DNA from: Allorhizobium sonneratiae
GTDB taxonomy: Bacteria > Pseudomonadota > Alphaproteobacteria > Rhizobiales > Rhizobiaceae
Assembly: GCF_023700755.1 (NCBI RefSeq)
Contig: NZ_JAMKOJ010000005.1
Span: 1-64,000, forward strand
DNA: 64,000 nucleotides
Direction: 5' to 3'
Shown here one piece after another: positions 26,546 to 35,989 of this stretch. Position 1 is the first letter of the stretch. Every line of letters starts with the position of its first letter. A model generated the notes under the pieces. The model had not been told where the DNA came from. It saw nothing but the letters and a program-made list of their open reading frames with translations, and did not search any database. Position numbers and translations under genes: made by a program.

Positions 26546-26602
26546 TGGCCAAAATCAAGATAACAGCTAGGTTCAAACGGGAAAGAGGCAGGCGGAAACG
26601 GG

Positions 26603-28381
26603 ATGAGCGGTAACGACAATCAGATGACCGGCGCGGAAATCGTATTGAGGGCGCTGAAAGACAATGGGGTGGAACACATCTTCGGCTATCCGGGTGGTGC
26701 CGTTCTTCCTATCTACGACGAAATCTTCCAGCAGGACGATATCCAGCATATTCTCGTGCGCCACGAACAGGGTGCGGGTCATGCGGCGGAAGGCTATGCC
26801 CGCTCGACAGGCAAGGTCGGCGTTATGCTGGTGACTTCCGGCCCTGGTGCGACCAATGCGGTGACACCGCTTCAGGATGCGCTGATGGACAGCATTCCGC
26901 TGGTCTGCATTTCCGGCCAGGTGCCGACGACGCTGATCGGCTCGGATGCCTTTCAGGAATGCGATACCGTCGGCATCACCCGGCCCTGCACCAAGCACAA
27001 CTGGCTGGTTAAGGATGTCAACGATCTTGCCCGCATCATTCACGAGGCGTTTCGCATTGCCCAGTCCGGTCGCCCGGGTCCGGTGGTCGTTGATGTGCCG
27101 AAGGATGTGCAGTTTGCCACGGGCACCTATGTTCCGCCGGAAAACCGGGTGATCCAGAAAAGCTACCAGCCAAAGGTGCAGGGCGATGCCAAGGCCATTC
27201 AGGCGGCGGTGGAACTGATGGCCAGCGCAAAACGTCCGGTGATCTATTCCGGCGGCGGCGTGGTCAATTCCGGCCCGGAAGCCTCGAAACTGCTGCGCGA
27301 ACTGGTCAATCTCACCGATTTTCCAATCACCTCCACCCTGATGGGTCTCGGCTCCTATCCGGCTTCGGGAAAGAACTGGCTCGGAATGCTCGGCATGCAC
27401 GGCTCCTACGAAGCCAACATGGCCATGCACGATTGCGATGTGATGGTGTGTATCGGTGCCCGCTTCGATGACCGCATCACCGGGCGGCTCAATGCCTTTT
27501 CGCCCAATTCGCGCAAGATCCACATCGATATCGATCCCTCCTCGATCAACAAGAATGTCCGTGTGGATATTCCGATCCTCGGCGATGTCGGTCTGGTGCT
27601 GGAAGACATGGTGCGTCTGTGGCGGGCTATGGCGAAAAAGCCGGATGCTGTGCAGACGGCGGAGTGGAAGGACAGCATTGCTCGCTGGAAGGCGCGCAAG
27701 TCCTTCTCCTATACGCCGTCGCGTGACGTCATCATGCCGCAATATGCGCTGGAACGTCTCTATGCCCTGACCAAGGATCATGACACCTATATCACCACCG
27801 AAGTCGGCCAGCATCAGATGTGGGCGGCGCAGTTCTATGGTTTCGAGCAGCCGAACCGGTGGATGACCTCCGGCGGTCTCGGCACCATGGGCTATGGTTT
27901 CCCGGCGGCGATCGGCGTGCAGGTTGCCCATCCTGAAAGTCTCGTCATCGACATTGCCGGTGACGCCTCGATCCAGATGTGCATTCAGGAAATGTCCTGC
28001 GCCGTGCAATATAACCTGCCGGTCAAGATCTTCATCATGAACAACCAGTATATGGGCATGGTGCGGCAATGGCAGCAATTGCTGCATGGCAACCGGCTGT
28101 CCAATTCCTATACGGAAGCCATGCCGGATTTCGTCAAGCTGGCCGAGGCCTATGGCGCGGTTGGTCTGCGCTGCGAAAAGCCGGAGGATCTCGATGGCGC
28201 GATTTCCGAGATGATCGCGGTGAAAAAGCCGGTGATCTTCGATTGCCGTGTTGCCAATCTGGCCAACTGCTTCCCGATGATTCCGTCGGGCAAGGCGCAT
28301 AATGAAATGCTGCTGCCGGACGAGGCGAGCGACGAAGCCGTTGCCACCGCCATCGACGCCAAGGGCCGCCAGCTCGTCTGA
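26603..28381 (+). CDS. ilvB: acetolactate synthase large subunit
   Basis: A 592-residue TPP enzyme that makes acetolactate and acetohydroxybutyrate, the first common step to valine, leucine and isoleucine. Seen are FGYPGGAVLPIYDE, the catalytic glutamate in RHEQGAGHAAEGYAR (about residue 55), a central FAD-binding part, and the TPP/Mg motif GDASIQMCIQEM...IMNNQYMGMVRQWQQL near 450-490. The operon starts with the attenuator and continues into the regulatory subunit 15 bases downstream. It acts in the cytoplasm as a tetramer with IlvN. Confidence 0.97.
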   Translation: MSGNDNQMTGAEIVLRALKDNGVEHIFGYPGGAVLPIYDEIFQQDDIQHILVRHEQGAGHAAEGYARSTGKVGVMLVTSGPGATNAVTPLQDALMDSIPLVCISGQVPTTLIGSDAFQECDTVGITRPCTKHNWLVKDVNDLARIIHEAFRIAQSGRPGPVVVDVPKDVQFATGTYVPPENRVIQKSYQPKVQGDAKAIQAAVELMASAKRPVIYSGGGVVNSGPEASKLLRELVNLTDFPITSTLMGLGSYPASGKNWLGMLGMHGSYEANMAMHDCDVMVCIGARFDDRITGRLNAFSPNSRKIHIDIDPSSINKNVRVDIPILGDVGLVLEDMVRLWRAMAKKPDAVQTAEWKDSIARWKARKSFSYTPSRDVIMPQYALERLYALTKDHDTYITTEVGQHQMWAAQFYGFEQPNRWMTSGGLGTMGYGFPAAIGVQVAHPESLVIDIAGDASIQMCIQEMSCAVQYNLPVKIFIMNNQYMGMVRQWQQLLHGNRLSNSYTEAMPDFVKLAEAYGAVGLRCEKPEDLDGAISEMIAVKKPVIFDCRVANLANCFPMIPSGKAHNEMLLPDEASDEAVATAIDAKGRQLV

Positions 28382-28396
28382 TCAGAGGACAAGACC

Positions 28397-28969
28397 ATGA
28401 ATGCACATCTACAACCGACCGGGTCGGCCTATTTCATCTCCCCGGAAACCGCAGCCGTGGAAAACCATACGCTTTCCGTGCTGGTGGACAATGAGCCGGG
28501 CGTTCTTGCCCGGGTCATCGGTCTGTTTTCCGGTCGTGGCTACAATATCGAAAGCCTCACAGTTTCTGAAACCGAGCATGAGGCGCATCTGTCGCGCATC
28601 ACCATCGTCACGCGCGGCACGCCCGCCGTTCTTGAGCAGATCAAGGCGCAGCTTGAGCGCATCGTGCCGGTGCATCGGGTGCTGGACCTGACGGTGCGCG
28701 CCCGCCAGCTCGGTCAGGAACGGCCGATCGAACGGGAAGTGGCGCTGGTCAAGGTGATCGGCAGCGGTGAGGTCAGGGCGGAGACTTTGCGTCTGGCCGA
28801 AGCCTTTCAGGCCAAGGTGGTCGATGCCACGCTTGACCATTTCATCTTCGAAATCACCGGCAAATCCTCGAAGATCGATCAGTTCGTCTCGATCATGAAA
28901 CCGCTCGGCCTCAATGAAATCTGCCGCACCGGCATTGCCGCCATGAATCGCGGCCCACAGGGCATGTGA
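28397..28969 (+). CDS. ilvN: acetolactate synthase small (regulatory) subunit
   Basis: A 190-residue subunit with an N-terminal ACT domain (HTLSVLVDNEPGVLARVIGLFSGRGYNIESLTV, of which the DNEPGVLARV core binds valine) and a second ACT-like half (REVALVKVIGSGEVRAETLRLAEAFQAKVVDA). It raises activity of the large subunit and gives feedback inhibition by valine. The length is slightly above the usual 160-180 because of a ~20-residue N-terminal extension. It ends the ilvB-ilvN operon, with a strong terminator 22 bases later. Also called ilvH. Confidence 0.96.
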   Translation: MNAHLQPTGSAYFISPETAAVENHTLSVLVDNEPGVLARVIGLFSGRGYNIESLTVSETEHEAHLSRITIVTRGTPAVLEQIKAQLERIVPVHRVLDLTVRARQLGQERPIEREVALVKVIGSGEVRAETLRLAEAFQAKVVDATLDHFIFEITGKSSKIDQFVSIMKPLGLNEICRTGIAAMNRGPQGM

Positions 28970-28990
28970 GATCAGACGCCCTTCTTTATC

Positions 28991-29038
28991 CAGACAAAGC
29001 CCTGCATCTTTTATGACGCAGGGCTTTGTCTGTTTTTT
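28991..29038 (+). terminator. terminator of ilvB-ilvN
   Basis: A perfect 15-bp stem beginning cagacaaagccctgc with a 12-base loop and a run of six T. It is one of the strongest hairpins in the window. Confidence 0.92.
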
Positions 29039-29239
29039 GAGGCTGAAAATTGCAGGAACGGATTGAACCGGTCTGGTTCTCGATTGCTTTGTTTTGATTT
29101 GCTTTTCGAGCAATCCATCTCCCGCTTTCAGCAGGCGGTCAGCACCGAAGCCGGAAAACGTTAACAAACCGTTATTCGTCGTGATTGAACAAAAGCAGGG
29201 CACTTGCGTTGTCATCGCAGGTAGAAAAGGAGCCTTGCC

Positions 29240-29515
29240 ATGAAAGCCGCAACGGTCATTCTTACTCTTGCAACAGTATTGGCGCCCGCAGGTCTTGCTG
29301 CGAAGGCCTATTTTGAAAATCAACCTTATACCGTCTTCAATCCGCCGCAGTTTAAAACGGTTGTGCTGCAAAAAACATCAAGGCTGGTGCAGGAGCAGTC
29401 TGCGCTGACCTCCGAAGATGGCGGCGACTGGGCTTCCGACTGCTATAATGCCTATGGTCATGGCGGTGCCGTGGAAGACAATGCCAAGGTTCTCAAAGCC
29501 TGCATTGAAGGATAA
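29240..29515 (+). CDS. small secreted protein, unknown
   Basis: A 91-residue protein with a signal peptide (MKAATVILTLATVLAPAGLAAKA, cleavage after AAKA likely). The mature part has two cysteines (DCYNAY and KACIEG) that could pair. AAAAGGAG lies eight bases before the ATG. No family is recognised. It is a short monocistronic gene between the ilv terminator and a convergent glycosyltransferase gene; upstream TTAACA-like and AT-rich sequence could be its promoter. Confidence 0.65.
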   Translation: MKAATVILTLATVLAPAGLAAKAYFENQPYTVFNPPQFKTVVLQKTSRLVQEQSALTSEDGGDWASDCYNAYGHGGAVEDNAKVLKACIEG

Positions 29516-29526
29516 GGCTTGCCAGA

Positions 29527-30783
29527 TCAGGCCGTTTTCAGCACCTTCTCCATCAAGCCGTGATAGGCTGTAATCAGCCGATCCACATTGAGACCGGCTT
29601 CCTGCGGGCCGAAACTGAGATGGCTGACGGTGAAGCCGGAATAGACGGCGGTCTTGCGATTGAGAAAAGCGGGCAGGTCAACTGTGACCGCTCGTTCATC
29701 ATCGCAGGGGCCAAGGGCAAGATGCTGAATATCGCGGCCAAGCCAGGCGATGAAGTTGATCGACTGTCGCTGATCCCATTCCATGACGGCGGCAGGAAGC
29801 GGCAGGTCGGGCTTTGGCAGTTGCAGCACATAGTCATGCAGGGCCGTGGCCTTTTCAGCGCTTCTCCACAAGGTTCCGCCGAAACCACCGGGTGGATTTT
29901 CAAATTCGCCAACAGATGCGGGAATGGAGCCAGCCACCTGCTGCAGATAGGCGCAGATGCCATTGTTGATGACATTGGCCGAGACGACAAAATATTGCGG
30001 ATGACGACGGCGGAATTCGATGAAACCTGCCAGCCCCTCAAGATCCATATAGACGATGTCGTCGTCGCATTTGAGGAAGACTGTATCTTCAAAGGTTTTG
30101 AGATGGCGGGCGTAATAGGCATAGGCATGCCAGTAGGGCATGGGCGTCGAGGTATCGCCGATATAGCGGCGGATCGGCGTATTGACTTCCGGCAGTTCCA
30201 GATCGCCGCCCCAGCCTCCGCGCAGCATGATCTCTGCCCCTTTTTCCAATGACAGGCCGGACCACGCCCCCACGGTCACGCCATTGACGAACAGTGCCAG
30301 AACACCACTCGCTTCAATGCTTAAAACGATGTCATTGGCCTTGCCGGGGCTGAGAACGGATGGCGTTGGACTTGTCCATAAAGGTGTGACGTGATCCCGA
30401 TCCGGGTTTTTCAGTTCCGTGCGCGGCAGATGCCGCACGGCAGAGGCGGTATTGTTCCAGCCGCCAATGACGATCTCGTAAAAATAGTCCGGGTCGTCGT
30501 TTGGCAGTAGCGCCAGATGCAGATCGTTGGTGATCGACGCTTTCAGGCGATAGGGGCTGATCGGCGTCAGTTGTCCATGCTTCTGATAGGCTGCTTGAGC
30601 CTTCATGAAACGCACCGGTCCGAATTCCCGGTTCAGCCATTCGTGATCGCTTTCCGCCCGCGTCAGATCCCAGACATGCCATTCGTCGATCAGGCCGAGA
30701 TCAAGCGCCCGGCGAACATAATGATTGAGAATGTCCATGCGTTTTTCACGTCCGGCGAAGGTGACGAGAATGACTTGAGCCAT
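29527..30783 (-). CDS. glycosyltransferase-like protein with an inserted farnesoic-acid-methyltransferase-like domain
   Basis: A 418-residue protein. The ends form a GT-A-like fold: MAQVILVTFAGREKRMDIL at the N-terminus and FEDTVFLKCDDDIVYMD with an acidic DDD (240-242) near the middle. Between them, residues ~86-195 match the Methyltransf_FA type domain (FYEIVIGGWNNTASAVR, IVLSIEASGVLALFVNG), a beta-sandwich of lectin-like character despite its name. An open extension of 16 codons upstream lacks a ribosome site; the chosen ATG has GAGG six bases before it. It has no signal peptide. Substrate and acceptor are unknown, but a surface polysaccharide role is likely. Confidence 0.75.
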   Translation of the reverse strand: MAQVILVTFAGREKRMDILNHYVRRALDLGLIDEWHVWDLTRAESDHEWLNREFGPVRFMKAQAAYQKHGQLTPISPYRLKASITNDLHLALLPNDDPDYFYEIVIGGWNNTASAVRHLPRTELKNPDRDHVTPLWTSPTPSVLSPGKANDIVLSIEASGVLALFVNGVTVGAWSGLSLEKGAEIMLRGGWGGDLELPEVNTPIRRYIGDTSTPMPYWHAYAYYARHLKTFEDTVFLKCDDDIVYMDLEGLAGFIEFRRRHPQYFVVSANVINNGICAYLQQVAGSIPASVGEFENPPGGFGGTLWRSAEKATALHDYVLQLPKPDLPLPAAVMEWDQRQSINFIAWLGRDIQHLALGPCDDERAVTVDLPAFLNRKTAVYSGFTVSHLSFGPQEAGLNVDRLITAYHGLMEKVLKTA

Positions 30784-31095
30784 GCAGAGCCTCGTTAAAG
30801 AATCAGTCGCAGTCATCGTCACCGGTAGCAATCTGTCCGGATCAGAAGACGGGCGGGGGAATGAAAGGATTGAAAGCCATGGTCAGTCAACGGTTCCGAT
30901 CATCGAAACGCAACGATCACCTCATCTGAAAAGGGGAAATCCTTTTCAAACCGGCACTTTGGCCAGCAGTCGAATCGCAAGCCTAATTTAGCGATTTTTG
31001 GATTTTGATACAGCGGAATTTCGTGATGCAGAAGCTGCGGGAGAAGACTGCTTTTTCCTTGCTTTCCTCAGCCGAATCCGGGCATCTCACCTGTC
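30784..31095. other. divergent promoter region
   Basis: About 310 bases between divergent genes. It has one short inverted repeat, gaaaagg/ccttttc (30928-30947), and no gene that I can support. The promoters of the glycosyltransferase and of the helicase should lie here. Confidence 0.45.
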
Positions 31096-32226
31096 ATGCA
31101 GTTTGCTCCGCAACAGGATGAAGCCCTGAAAGCCGTTTCCCGCTGGCTGAAAGAGGGCAAGACGCCGGTTTTCCGTCTCTTCGGCTATGCCGGGACGGGC
31201 AAGACCACGCTTGCGCGTTATTTTGCCGAACATGTCGATGGCGATGTGCTGTTTGCCGCCTTTACCGGCAAGGCTGCGCAGGTGCTGCGCTCGCGCGGGG
31301 CATCCAATGCCAAGACTATTCATTCGCTGATCTATCGCCCGCGCGGCGAAGAACAGGTTGAGGATGAGGAAACCGGCAAGACGTTGATGTCGCCGATGTT
31401 TTCCATTAACCGTCAAAGCCCGGTTGCCAAGGCGGCGCTTATTGTCATTGATGAGTGTTCGATGGTGGATGAGCAGCTTGGCCGCGATCTTTTGAGTTTC
31501 GGCACGCCGATTCTGGTGCTGGGCGATCCGGGACAGTTGCCGCCGGTCTCGGGCGGCGGTTTTTTCACCGAGCAGGAACCGGACTATCTCCTGACGGAGA
31601 TCCATCGTCAGGCCCGTGACAATCCGATCATTCAGCTTGCCATGCAGATTCGCGAGGGGCGCGAGATCATGCAGGGTGATTATGGCGAAACGGCCAAGGT
31701 GATTTCGCGACAGCAAGTGACCCAGGATCTGGTGCTGGAGGCCGATCAGGTGCTGGTTGGCACCAACAAGACGCGGCGGCGGTATAACCAGCGGCTACGC
31801 GAGCTGAAAGGCTTTACCGCCGATTATCCGCAATCGGGCGACAAGCTCGTCTGTCTGCGCAACGATCAGGTCAAGGGGCTCTTGAACGGTTCGCTGTGGA
31901 AGGTGATGACCGCATCACGGGAAACTGTGAAGCCGGGGATCAACCTTCTGATCAAACCGGAAGATGACGACATGGATCGCGGCGCCGCCAAGATCAAGCT
32001 GTTGAAAGCGGCCTTCGAGGAGATCGAGGGAGAAATTCCCTGGTCGACCCGCAAGCGATACGATGAATTCGATTATGGCTATGCGCTGACAGTGCACAAG
32101 GCGCAGGGTTCGCAATGGGACAATGTCGTGCTGTTCGACGAAAGCTGGGCATTTCGCGATACGCGCGAACGCTGGCTCTATACCGCCGTGACCCGGGCTG
32201 CCGAGCGTCTGACCGTCGTGCGATAA
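31096..32226 (+). CDS. RecD-like/Dda-like superfamily 1 DNA helicase
   Basis: A 376-residue ATPase. Walker A is FGYAGTGKTTLARYF (about residues 25-39). ALIVIDECSMVDEQLGRDLLSF carries Walker B with DEC. VLGDPGQLPPVSGGGFF (motif III) and YALTVHKAQGSQWDNVVLFDES with LYTAVTRAAERLTVV (motifs V-VI) complete an SF1B helicase. It is much shorter than RecD2 and lacks the N-terminal domains, so it resembles phage Dda-type or short RecD-like helicases common in rhizobia. It probably unwinds DNA 5' to 3' during repair. It converges with the MerR gene. Confidence 0.9.
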   Translation: MQFAPQQDEALKAVSRWLKEGKTPVFRLFGYAGTGKTTLARYFAEHVDGDVLFAAFTGKAAQVLRSRGASNAKTIHSLIYRPRGEEQVEDEETGKTLMSPMFSINRQSPVAKAALIVIDECSMVDEQLGRDLLSFGTPILVLGDPGQLPPVSGGGFFTEQEPDYLLTEIHRQARDNPIIQLAMQIREGREIMQGDYGETAKVISRQQVTQDLVLEADQVLVGTNKTRRRYNQRLRELKGFTADYPQSGDKLVCLRNDQVKGLLNGSLWKVMTASRETVKPGINLLIKPEDDDMDRGAAKIKLLKAAFEEIEGEIPWSTRKRYDEFDYGYALTVHKAQGSQWDNVVLFDESWAFRDTRERWLYTAVTRAAERLTVVR

Positions 32227-32232
32227 AATGGC

Positions 32233-32922
32233 TCAGGATGAGATCAGGCCAAGCAGTACGGCTTTTGCCACCGCCTGAAACCGGTTCGTCGCCTTCAGCT
32301 TGCGCATGATACCGGTTTCCAATGCCTGTATTGCCTCAGGGGTCATCTGCAGGTTTCGTGCTGCCCGCGGCTGGGTATACCCATCGGCCATGAGTTCCAG
32401 ATATTGATATTCGAGTTCGGTCAATTCGATACCATGTCCTCTGTGATCATCATGCTCGTCGCTGCCGTCGGAGGGCGTCAGCAGACCGTTGATCTGATGC
32501 AATTGCCGGATCATCATCGACTGCGTGGCGATCAGTTCGCGCTTGCGTGCCTCAAGCGCCTCACGAAACAGGCTGTCGGCCTCTTCCTGGGAGGAGGTTT
32601 CCTGCAGTTCCGCCAGAAGATCCTGAATGGCGGCAATCGGCATTCCGGTTTCCCGGCACAGATTGATCAGCATCATGCGGCGAATATCGCGGTGATAATA
32701 GACCCGCATAAGCCCCATGCGGCTGGAACTCAGAAGATTTTTCTCTTCGTAGAAATGCAACGTACGGTGGGTGACGCCGAACAGATTGGCCATGTCGGAA
32801 ATCGCCACCGGCTCTGGGGGCAAATCGTTCATAAGCGGCAGATTGGGCAGGGTCACCCCACCGTCAAAGCCGTCACGGTCTGGTGATGCTATGGTTTTAT
32901 GAAATAGATTATATGGCTCCAT
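32233..32922 (-). CDS. MerR-type regulator with a C-terminal LuxR-type helix-turn-helix
   Basis: A 229-residue protein. After a short leader, residues ~30-135 form a MerR winged helix and dimer helix (AISDMANLFGVTHRTLHFYEEKNLLSSSRMGLMRVYYHRDIRRM). Residues ~165-229 read LTELEYQYLELMADGYTQPRAARNLQMTPEAIQALETGIMRKLKATNRFQAVAKAV, a GerE/LuxR-type output domain. No effector-binding cysteines are present. The AGGGGG nine bases before MEPYNL supports this start, but MNDLPPEP 30 codons later is another option. Two DNA-binding domains in one chain is unusual for MerR proteins. The targets are unknown. Confidence 0.8.
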   Translation of the reverse strand: MEPYNLFHKTIASPDRDGFDGGVTLPNLPLMNDLPPEPVAISDMANLFGVTHRTLHFYEEKNLLSSSRMGLMRVYYHRDIRRMMLINLCRETGMPIAAIQDLLAELQETSSQEEADSLFREALEARKRELIATQSMMIRQLHQINGLLTPSDGSDEHDDHRGHGIELTELEYQYLELMADGYTQPRAARNLQMTPEAIQALETGIMRKLKATNRFQAVAKAVLLGLISS

Positions 32923-33778
32923 TCTATCGTACCCCCTGCCCATCCAATGTCCAAAATGATACTATATGCCGTTCCGAAGATGTGCTAATTCTTAAAATTA
33001 AAATATACGAAAATACTAAAATTTACAATAATCCAAAGGATATCTGCGGGAAGGGCACCCAAACAGACGAGGTAATCCCTCGCCGTTTCACAAAAATCGT
33101 ATTCTCATTCCATTGCCGCAATACGAAAGGGAGCGATTGTTACGCTTGCGTCTCAATCGGCGGCACCTGCATCCATTCCTTCAATCGACCCCCATTTGAG
33201 GAATGGTGCAGCCATGGATGAGGTCAAGAACGATGTTTGCGGAGGAATTGGTCTGCGATCGATTCGTCCTGTCCCTTAAGGATTATTTTATACAAAAAAT
33301 ATTCAATGTTAAGTTGTTTTTATCCTTTCCAGCCCCTTTCTCCACGGCTTGGTGCTCTGAAGCTTGTCGCGTTTTATTGTCCTTCATAAAAGGATAACGC
33401 ACATGCGAAAAAAACAAAGGCTTAAAGCACGCTGACTGAGGCTGATAAGCCGCAACGTGCTTTAGCAGGCTGCTGAAAAAGGCGCGCCGGACGAACTGCC
33501 TCTATGGATTTGTTCGGGAAAGATGCCGGGGGTTTGAATGGGTCTGCGGTGATGAAAAAGCTTTGCGGGGGATAGAGCGTTCCGACCATTGAACGTAACA
33601 TTCGATTTTCTTATCGATGCATCTGAGAAAATCATTGGTATTGCCGGTTTTAACGACGCAGAGCTTGTCGTGAAGGCCAAAATCGCCCATGACCTGATCT
33701 CTAATGATGACTATCGGGTTGGGCGGCAACAGCGTTCCAGTCGTTCCCCCCCGTGAGAAAAGAGGCTTCAGTCCAGCC
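32923..33778. other. AT-rich gap upstream of pdxJ
   Basis: About 850 bases without a supportable gene. The first half is AT-rich. Two inverted repeats are visible: ctgcatccattcct/aggaatggtgcag (33167-33211) and taaagcacg/cgtgcttta (33423-33464). A short frame at 33704 runs into pdxJ but has no coding signal of its own. It could host a small RNA. Confidence 0.45.
33167..33211. repeat. inverted repeat with a relative at 43098
   Basis: Arms ctgcatccattcct and aggaatggtgcag flank a loop containing tcaatcga. A closely similar sequence, ctgcatcattccttcaatcga then gaatggtg, lies at 43098-43126. The repeat may be a regulatory hairpin or a protein site shared by two promoters. Confidence 0.55.
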
Positions 33779-34531
33779 ATGCCCGCCAAGCTCTCCGTCA
33801 ATCTCAATGCTATTGCCATGCTGCGCAACCGCCGAGATCTCCCTTGGCCGGATGTTGCGCATTTTGGCCGCCTGGCGCTTGGCGCCGGTGCCTATGGTCT
33901 GACCGTCCATCCAAGGCCTGATCAGCGGCATATCCGTTTTGCCGATCTGCCGGTGTTGCGCGCCCTGATTGATGATGAATTTCCTGAGGCCGAGTTCAAT
34001 ATCGAAGGCTATCCGACGGAGGATTTTCTGGCGCTGTGCGAAAGGACCGAGCCGGATCAGGTGACGCTGGTGCCGGACGATCCGGCGCAGGCCACATCCG
34101 ATCATGGTTGGGATTGTATTGCCCATCAAGCCTTCCTGAAAGAAACGGTGGCGCGGCTTAAGGGGCAGGGCATGCGTGTGTCGCTGTTTCTCGATGGCGA
34201 TGGCAATCAGGCCATGGCAGAGGCCGCCAGCGCCACCGGCGCGGATCGTGTTGAGCTTTATACCGGTCCCTATGGCGGCTGTTATGATGCAGCGGAAGAG
34301 GCAGACAGACAGATCGCGCTCTTGGGAAAAACGGCTGATTTTGCCCATGCGCTCGGTCTTGGTGTCAATGGCGGACATGATCTGACGGTCGCCAATCTAC
34401 CCGCGCTGGTCAAGCGCATCCCTTATCTGGCCGAGGTCTCTATCGGCCATGGCCTGACGGCGGATGCACTGGAATATGGCATGGCGGAAACCGTGCGGCG
34501 CTTCCGCCGCGCCTGTGGTGAAAGCCTTTGA
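33779..34531 (+). CDS. pdxJ: pyridoxine 5'-phosphate synthase
   Basis: A 250-residue TIM-barrel enzyme that condenses 1-deoxyxylulose 5-phosphate with 3-amino-2-oxopropyl phosphate to make pyridoxine phosphate (vitamin B6). Family hallmarks are [16 protein letters not shown] at the N-terminus, [28 protein letters not shown] (catalytic glutamate), [24 protein letters not shown] and [11 protein letters not shown], with [14 protein letters not shown] binding phosphate. The longer open frame to 33704 is rejected because homologues begin at [10 protein letters not shown]. No partner genes are adjacent. Confidence 0.96.
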   Translation: MPAKLSVNLNAIAMLRNRRDLPWPDVAHFGRLALGAGAYGLTVHPRPDQRHIRFADLPVLRALIDDEFPEAEFNIEGYPTEDFLALCERTEPDQVTLVPDDPAQATSDHGWDCIAHQAFLKETVARLKGQGMRVSLFLDGDGNQAMAEAASATGADRVELYTGPYGGCYDAAEEADRQIALLGKTADFAHALGLGVNGGHDLTVANLPALVKRIPYLAEVSIGHGLTADALEYGMAETVRRFRRACGESL

Positions 34532-34587
34532 AGCAGCTTTGAAGACCCGGCAGACCATGGTGGCCATGCCGGATCTTTCATGCACGG

Positions 34588-35463
34588 TCAGCCGAGCAAG
34601 GCATCCTTGCTGGCTGTGATGAAAGCCTCGAAGCTGACGCGCGGTTTTCCCGTCAGCTGTTCTGCGTCATCGGTGACCATGGCCAGATCGTCCTGACGAA
34701 TGGCCTTGTCGATCGAGGCGAAGACGGGCGCGACAGCGGCGGGAAAGCCTGCGGCTTCCATGCCGGCAATCAAAGCCTCGTCCGAAATATCCACCACCGT
34801 CAGCGGCTTGCCCGTCGTTTTCGTGACCAGCGCTGCGATCTCACGCTTGGAGAAGGCACGGCTGCCGGTCAGCGTGTAGGTCACATTGTCAGACACGGGG
34901 CGGGCAAGGCCGGCGGCGATGGCGCTGGCAATATCATTGCGGGCGATATAGGAAACGCCGCCCTCGCCGGAGGCGCTGAACCATTGGCCGCTCGCCAGCG
35001 CCTTGGGCAGCGACATGAGCAGGTTTTCCATATACCAGCCATTGCGGAAAATCGTATAGGCAAGGCCGGAGGCCTTGATTGCTTCTTCCGTACCGAGATG
35101 CTCGGGGGCAAACTGAATGGCAGAGGCATCGGCCTTGGGCATGGAGGTGTAGAACACCCGCTTGACGCCAGCGGCCTTCGCAGCGTGAACGGCTGAAACA
35201 TGTTGGGCAAGACGCTGGCCGATGGCGTCGGTTGAAATGATCAAAAGACGCTCAACACCTGAAAACGCCGTTGAAAGGCCTGCTTCGTCGCTGAAGTCAA
35301 CCTTGCGGGTTTCGATACCCTGTGTCTTCAGGGCTTCCAGATCCTGCGGATTGCGGCTGCCGGCGATAATGTCGGCAGGAGACAGGCCCTGGCTGTCGAC
35401 AAGGTGGCGGATGACGAGACTGCCAAGTTTGCCCGATGCGCCGGTGATCAGGATTTTTGCCAT
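34588..35463 (-). CDS. NmrA-type NAD(P)H:quinone oxidoreductase (QorB/YtfG-like)
   Basis: A 291-residue atypical short-chain dehydrogenase. NAD(P) binding is at ILITGASGKLGSLVIRHLV (residues 4-22), followed by AGSRNPQDLEAL and LLIISTDAIGQRL. FRNGWYMENLLMSLPKAL and GEGGVSYIARNDIASAIAAGL are typical of NmrA/QorB proteins, which reduce quinones or act as redox sensors. It is divergent from the HxlR regulator at 35592, the standard arrangement for a gene controlled by that regulator. The two start codons are 128 bases apart. Confidence 0.9.
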   Translation of the reverse strand: MAKILITGASGKLGSLVIRHLVDSQGLSPADIIAGSRNPQDLEALKTQGIETRKVDFSDEAGLSTAFSGVERLLIISTDAIGQRLAQHVSAVHAAKAAGVKRVFYTSMPKADASAIQFAPEHLGTEEAIKASGLAYTIFRNGWYMENLLMSLPKALASGQWFSASGEGGVSYIARNDIASAIAAGLARPVSDNVTYTLTGSRAFSKREIAALVTKTTGKPLTVVDISDEALIAGMEAAGFPAAVAPVFASIDKAIRQDDLAMVTDDAEQLTGKPRVSFEAFITASKDALLG

Positions 35464-35591
35464 GGGGGTAACTCCGCTTCGATTTTTCTGATAATGGATG
35501 CTCTCAATTCGAGAGCTGGTCTAAAATCTTTATCCAGAGCCGGTTTGTAAAGAAGGCAGTTTTCAATCCCGTGGTTACAGAAAGGGAACCG

Positions 35592-35981
35592 ATGAACGAG
35601 ATGCGCTCAATACGGCCCGATATCATCAGGAAAATAGCGCCCGAACTGTGCCCGGTGCGCACGGTGATTGCTCATATCGGCGACAAGTGGTCGACGCTGA
35701 TCCTGTCCCAGTTGATGAAGCAGCCGCATCGTTTTGGCGAATTGCGCCGCGCCGTTCCCGATATTTCCCAAAGAATGCTGACGCAGACGTTACGTGACCT
35801 GCAACGGGATGGCTATGTGGAGCGCGAAGTGTTTGCCACCAAGCCGCCCAGCGTCGAATATCGTCTGACGGAGCTTGGCAGATCTTTGGTTGGTTCCTTG
35901 CAGCATCTGGTGGATTTTGCCTTTACCAACCACGACCGGGTTTTGCAGGCCCGGGCGCGGTTCGATGCGGAAAACGGATGA
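35592..35981 (+). CDS. HxlR-family transcription regulator
   Basis: A 129-residue regulator. [59 protein letters not shown] is the HxlR/YodB winged helix, with the conserved N-terminal cysteine (C23 or so) that often senses quinones or electrophiles. AGGGA four bases before the ATG fixes the start; seven upstream codons are open but not needed. It is divergent from the quinone oxidoreductase gene and probably represses it. The MFS gene converges 9 bases beyond its stop. Confidence 0.9.
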   Translation: MNEMRSIRPDIIRKIAPELCPVRTVIAHIGDKWSTLILSQLMKQPHRFGELRRAVPDISQRMLTQTLRDLQRDGYVEREVFATKPPSVEYRLTELGRSLVGSLQHLVDFAFTNHDRVLQARARFDAENG

Positions 35982-35989
35982 TGTAAGCC

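Noticed and set aside
33502..33828. A 108-codon minus-strand frame before pdxJ.
   Set aside because: It overlaps the pdxJ start on the opposite strand, has no ribosome site and no recognisable domain.
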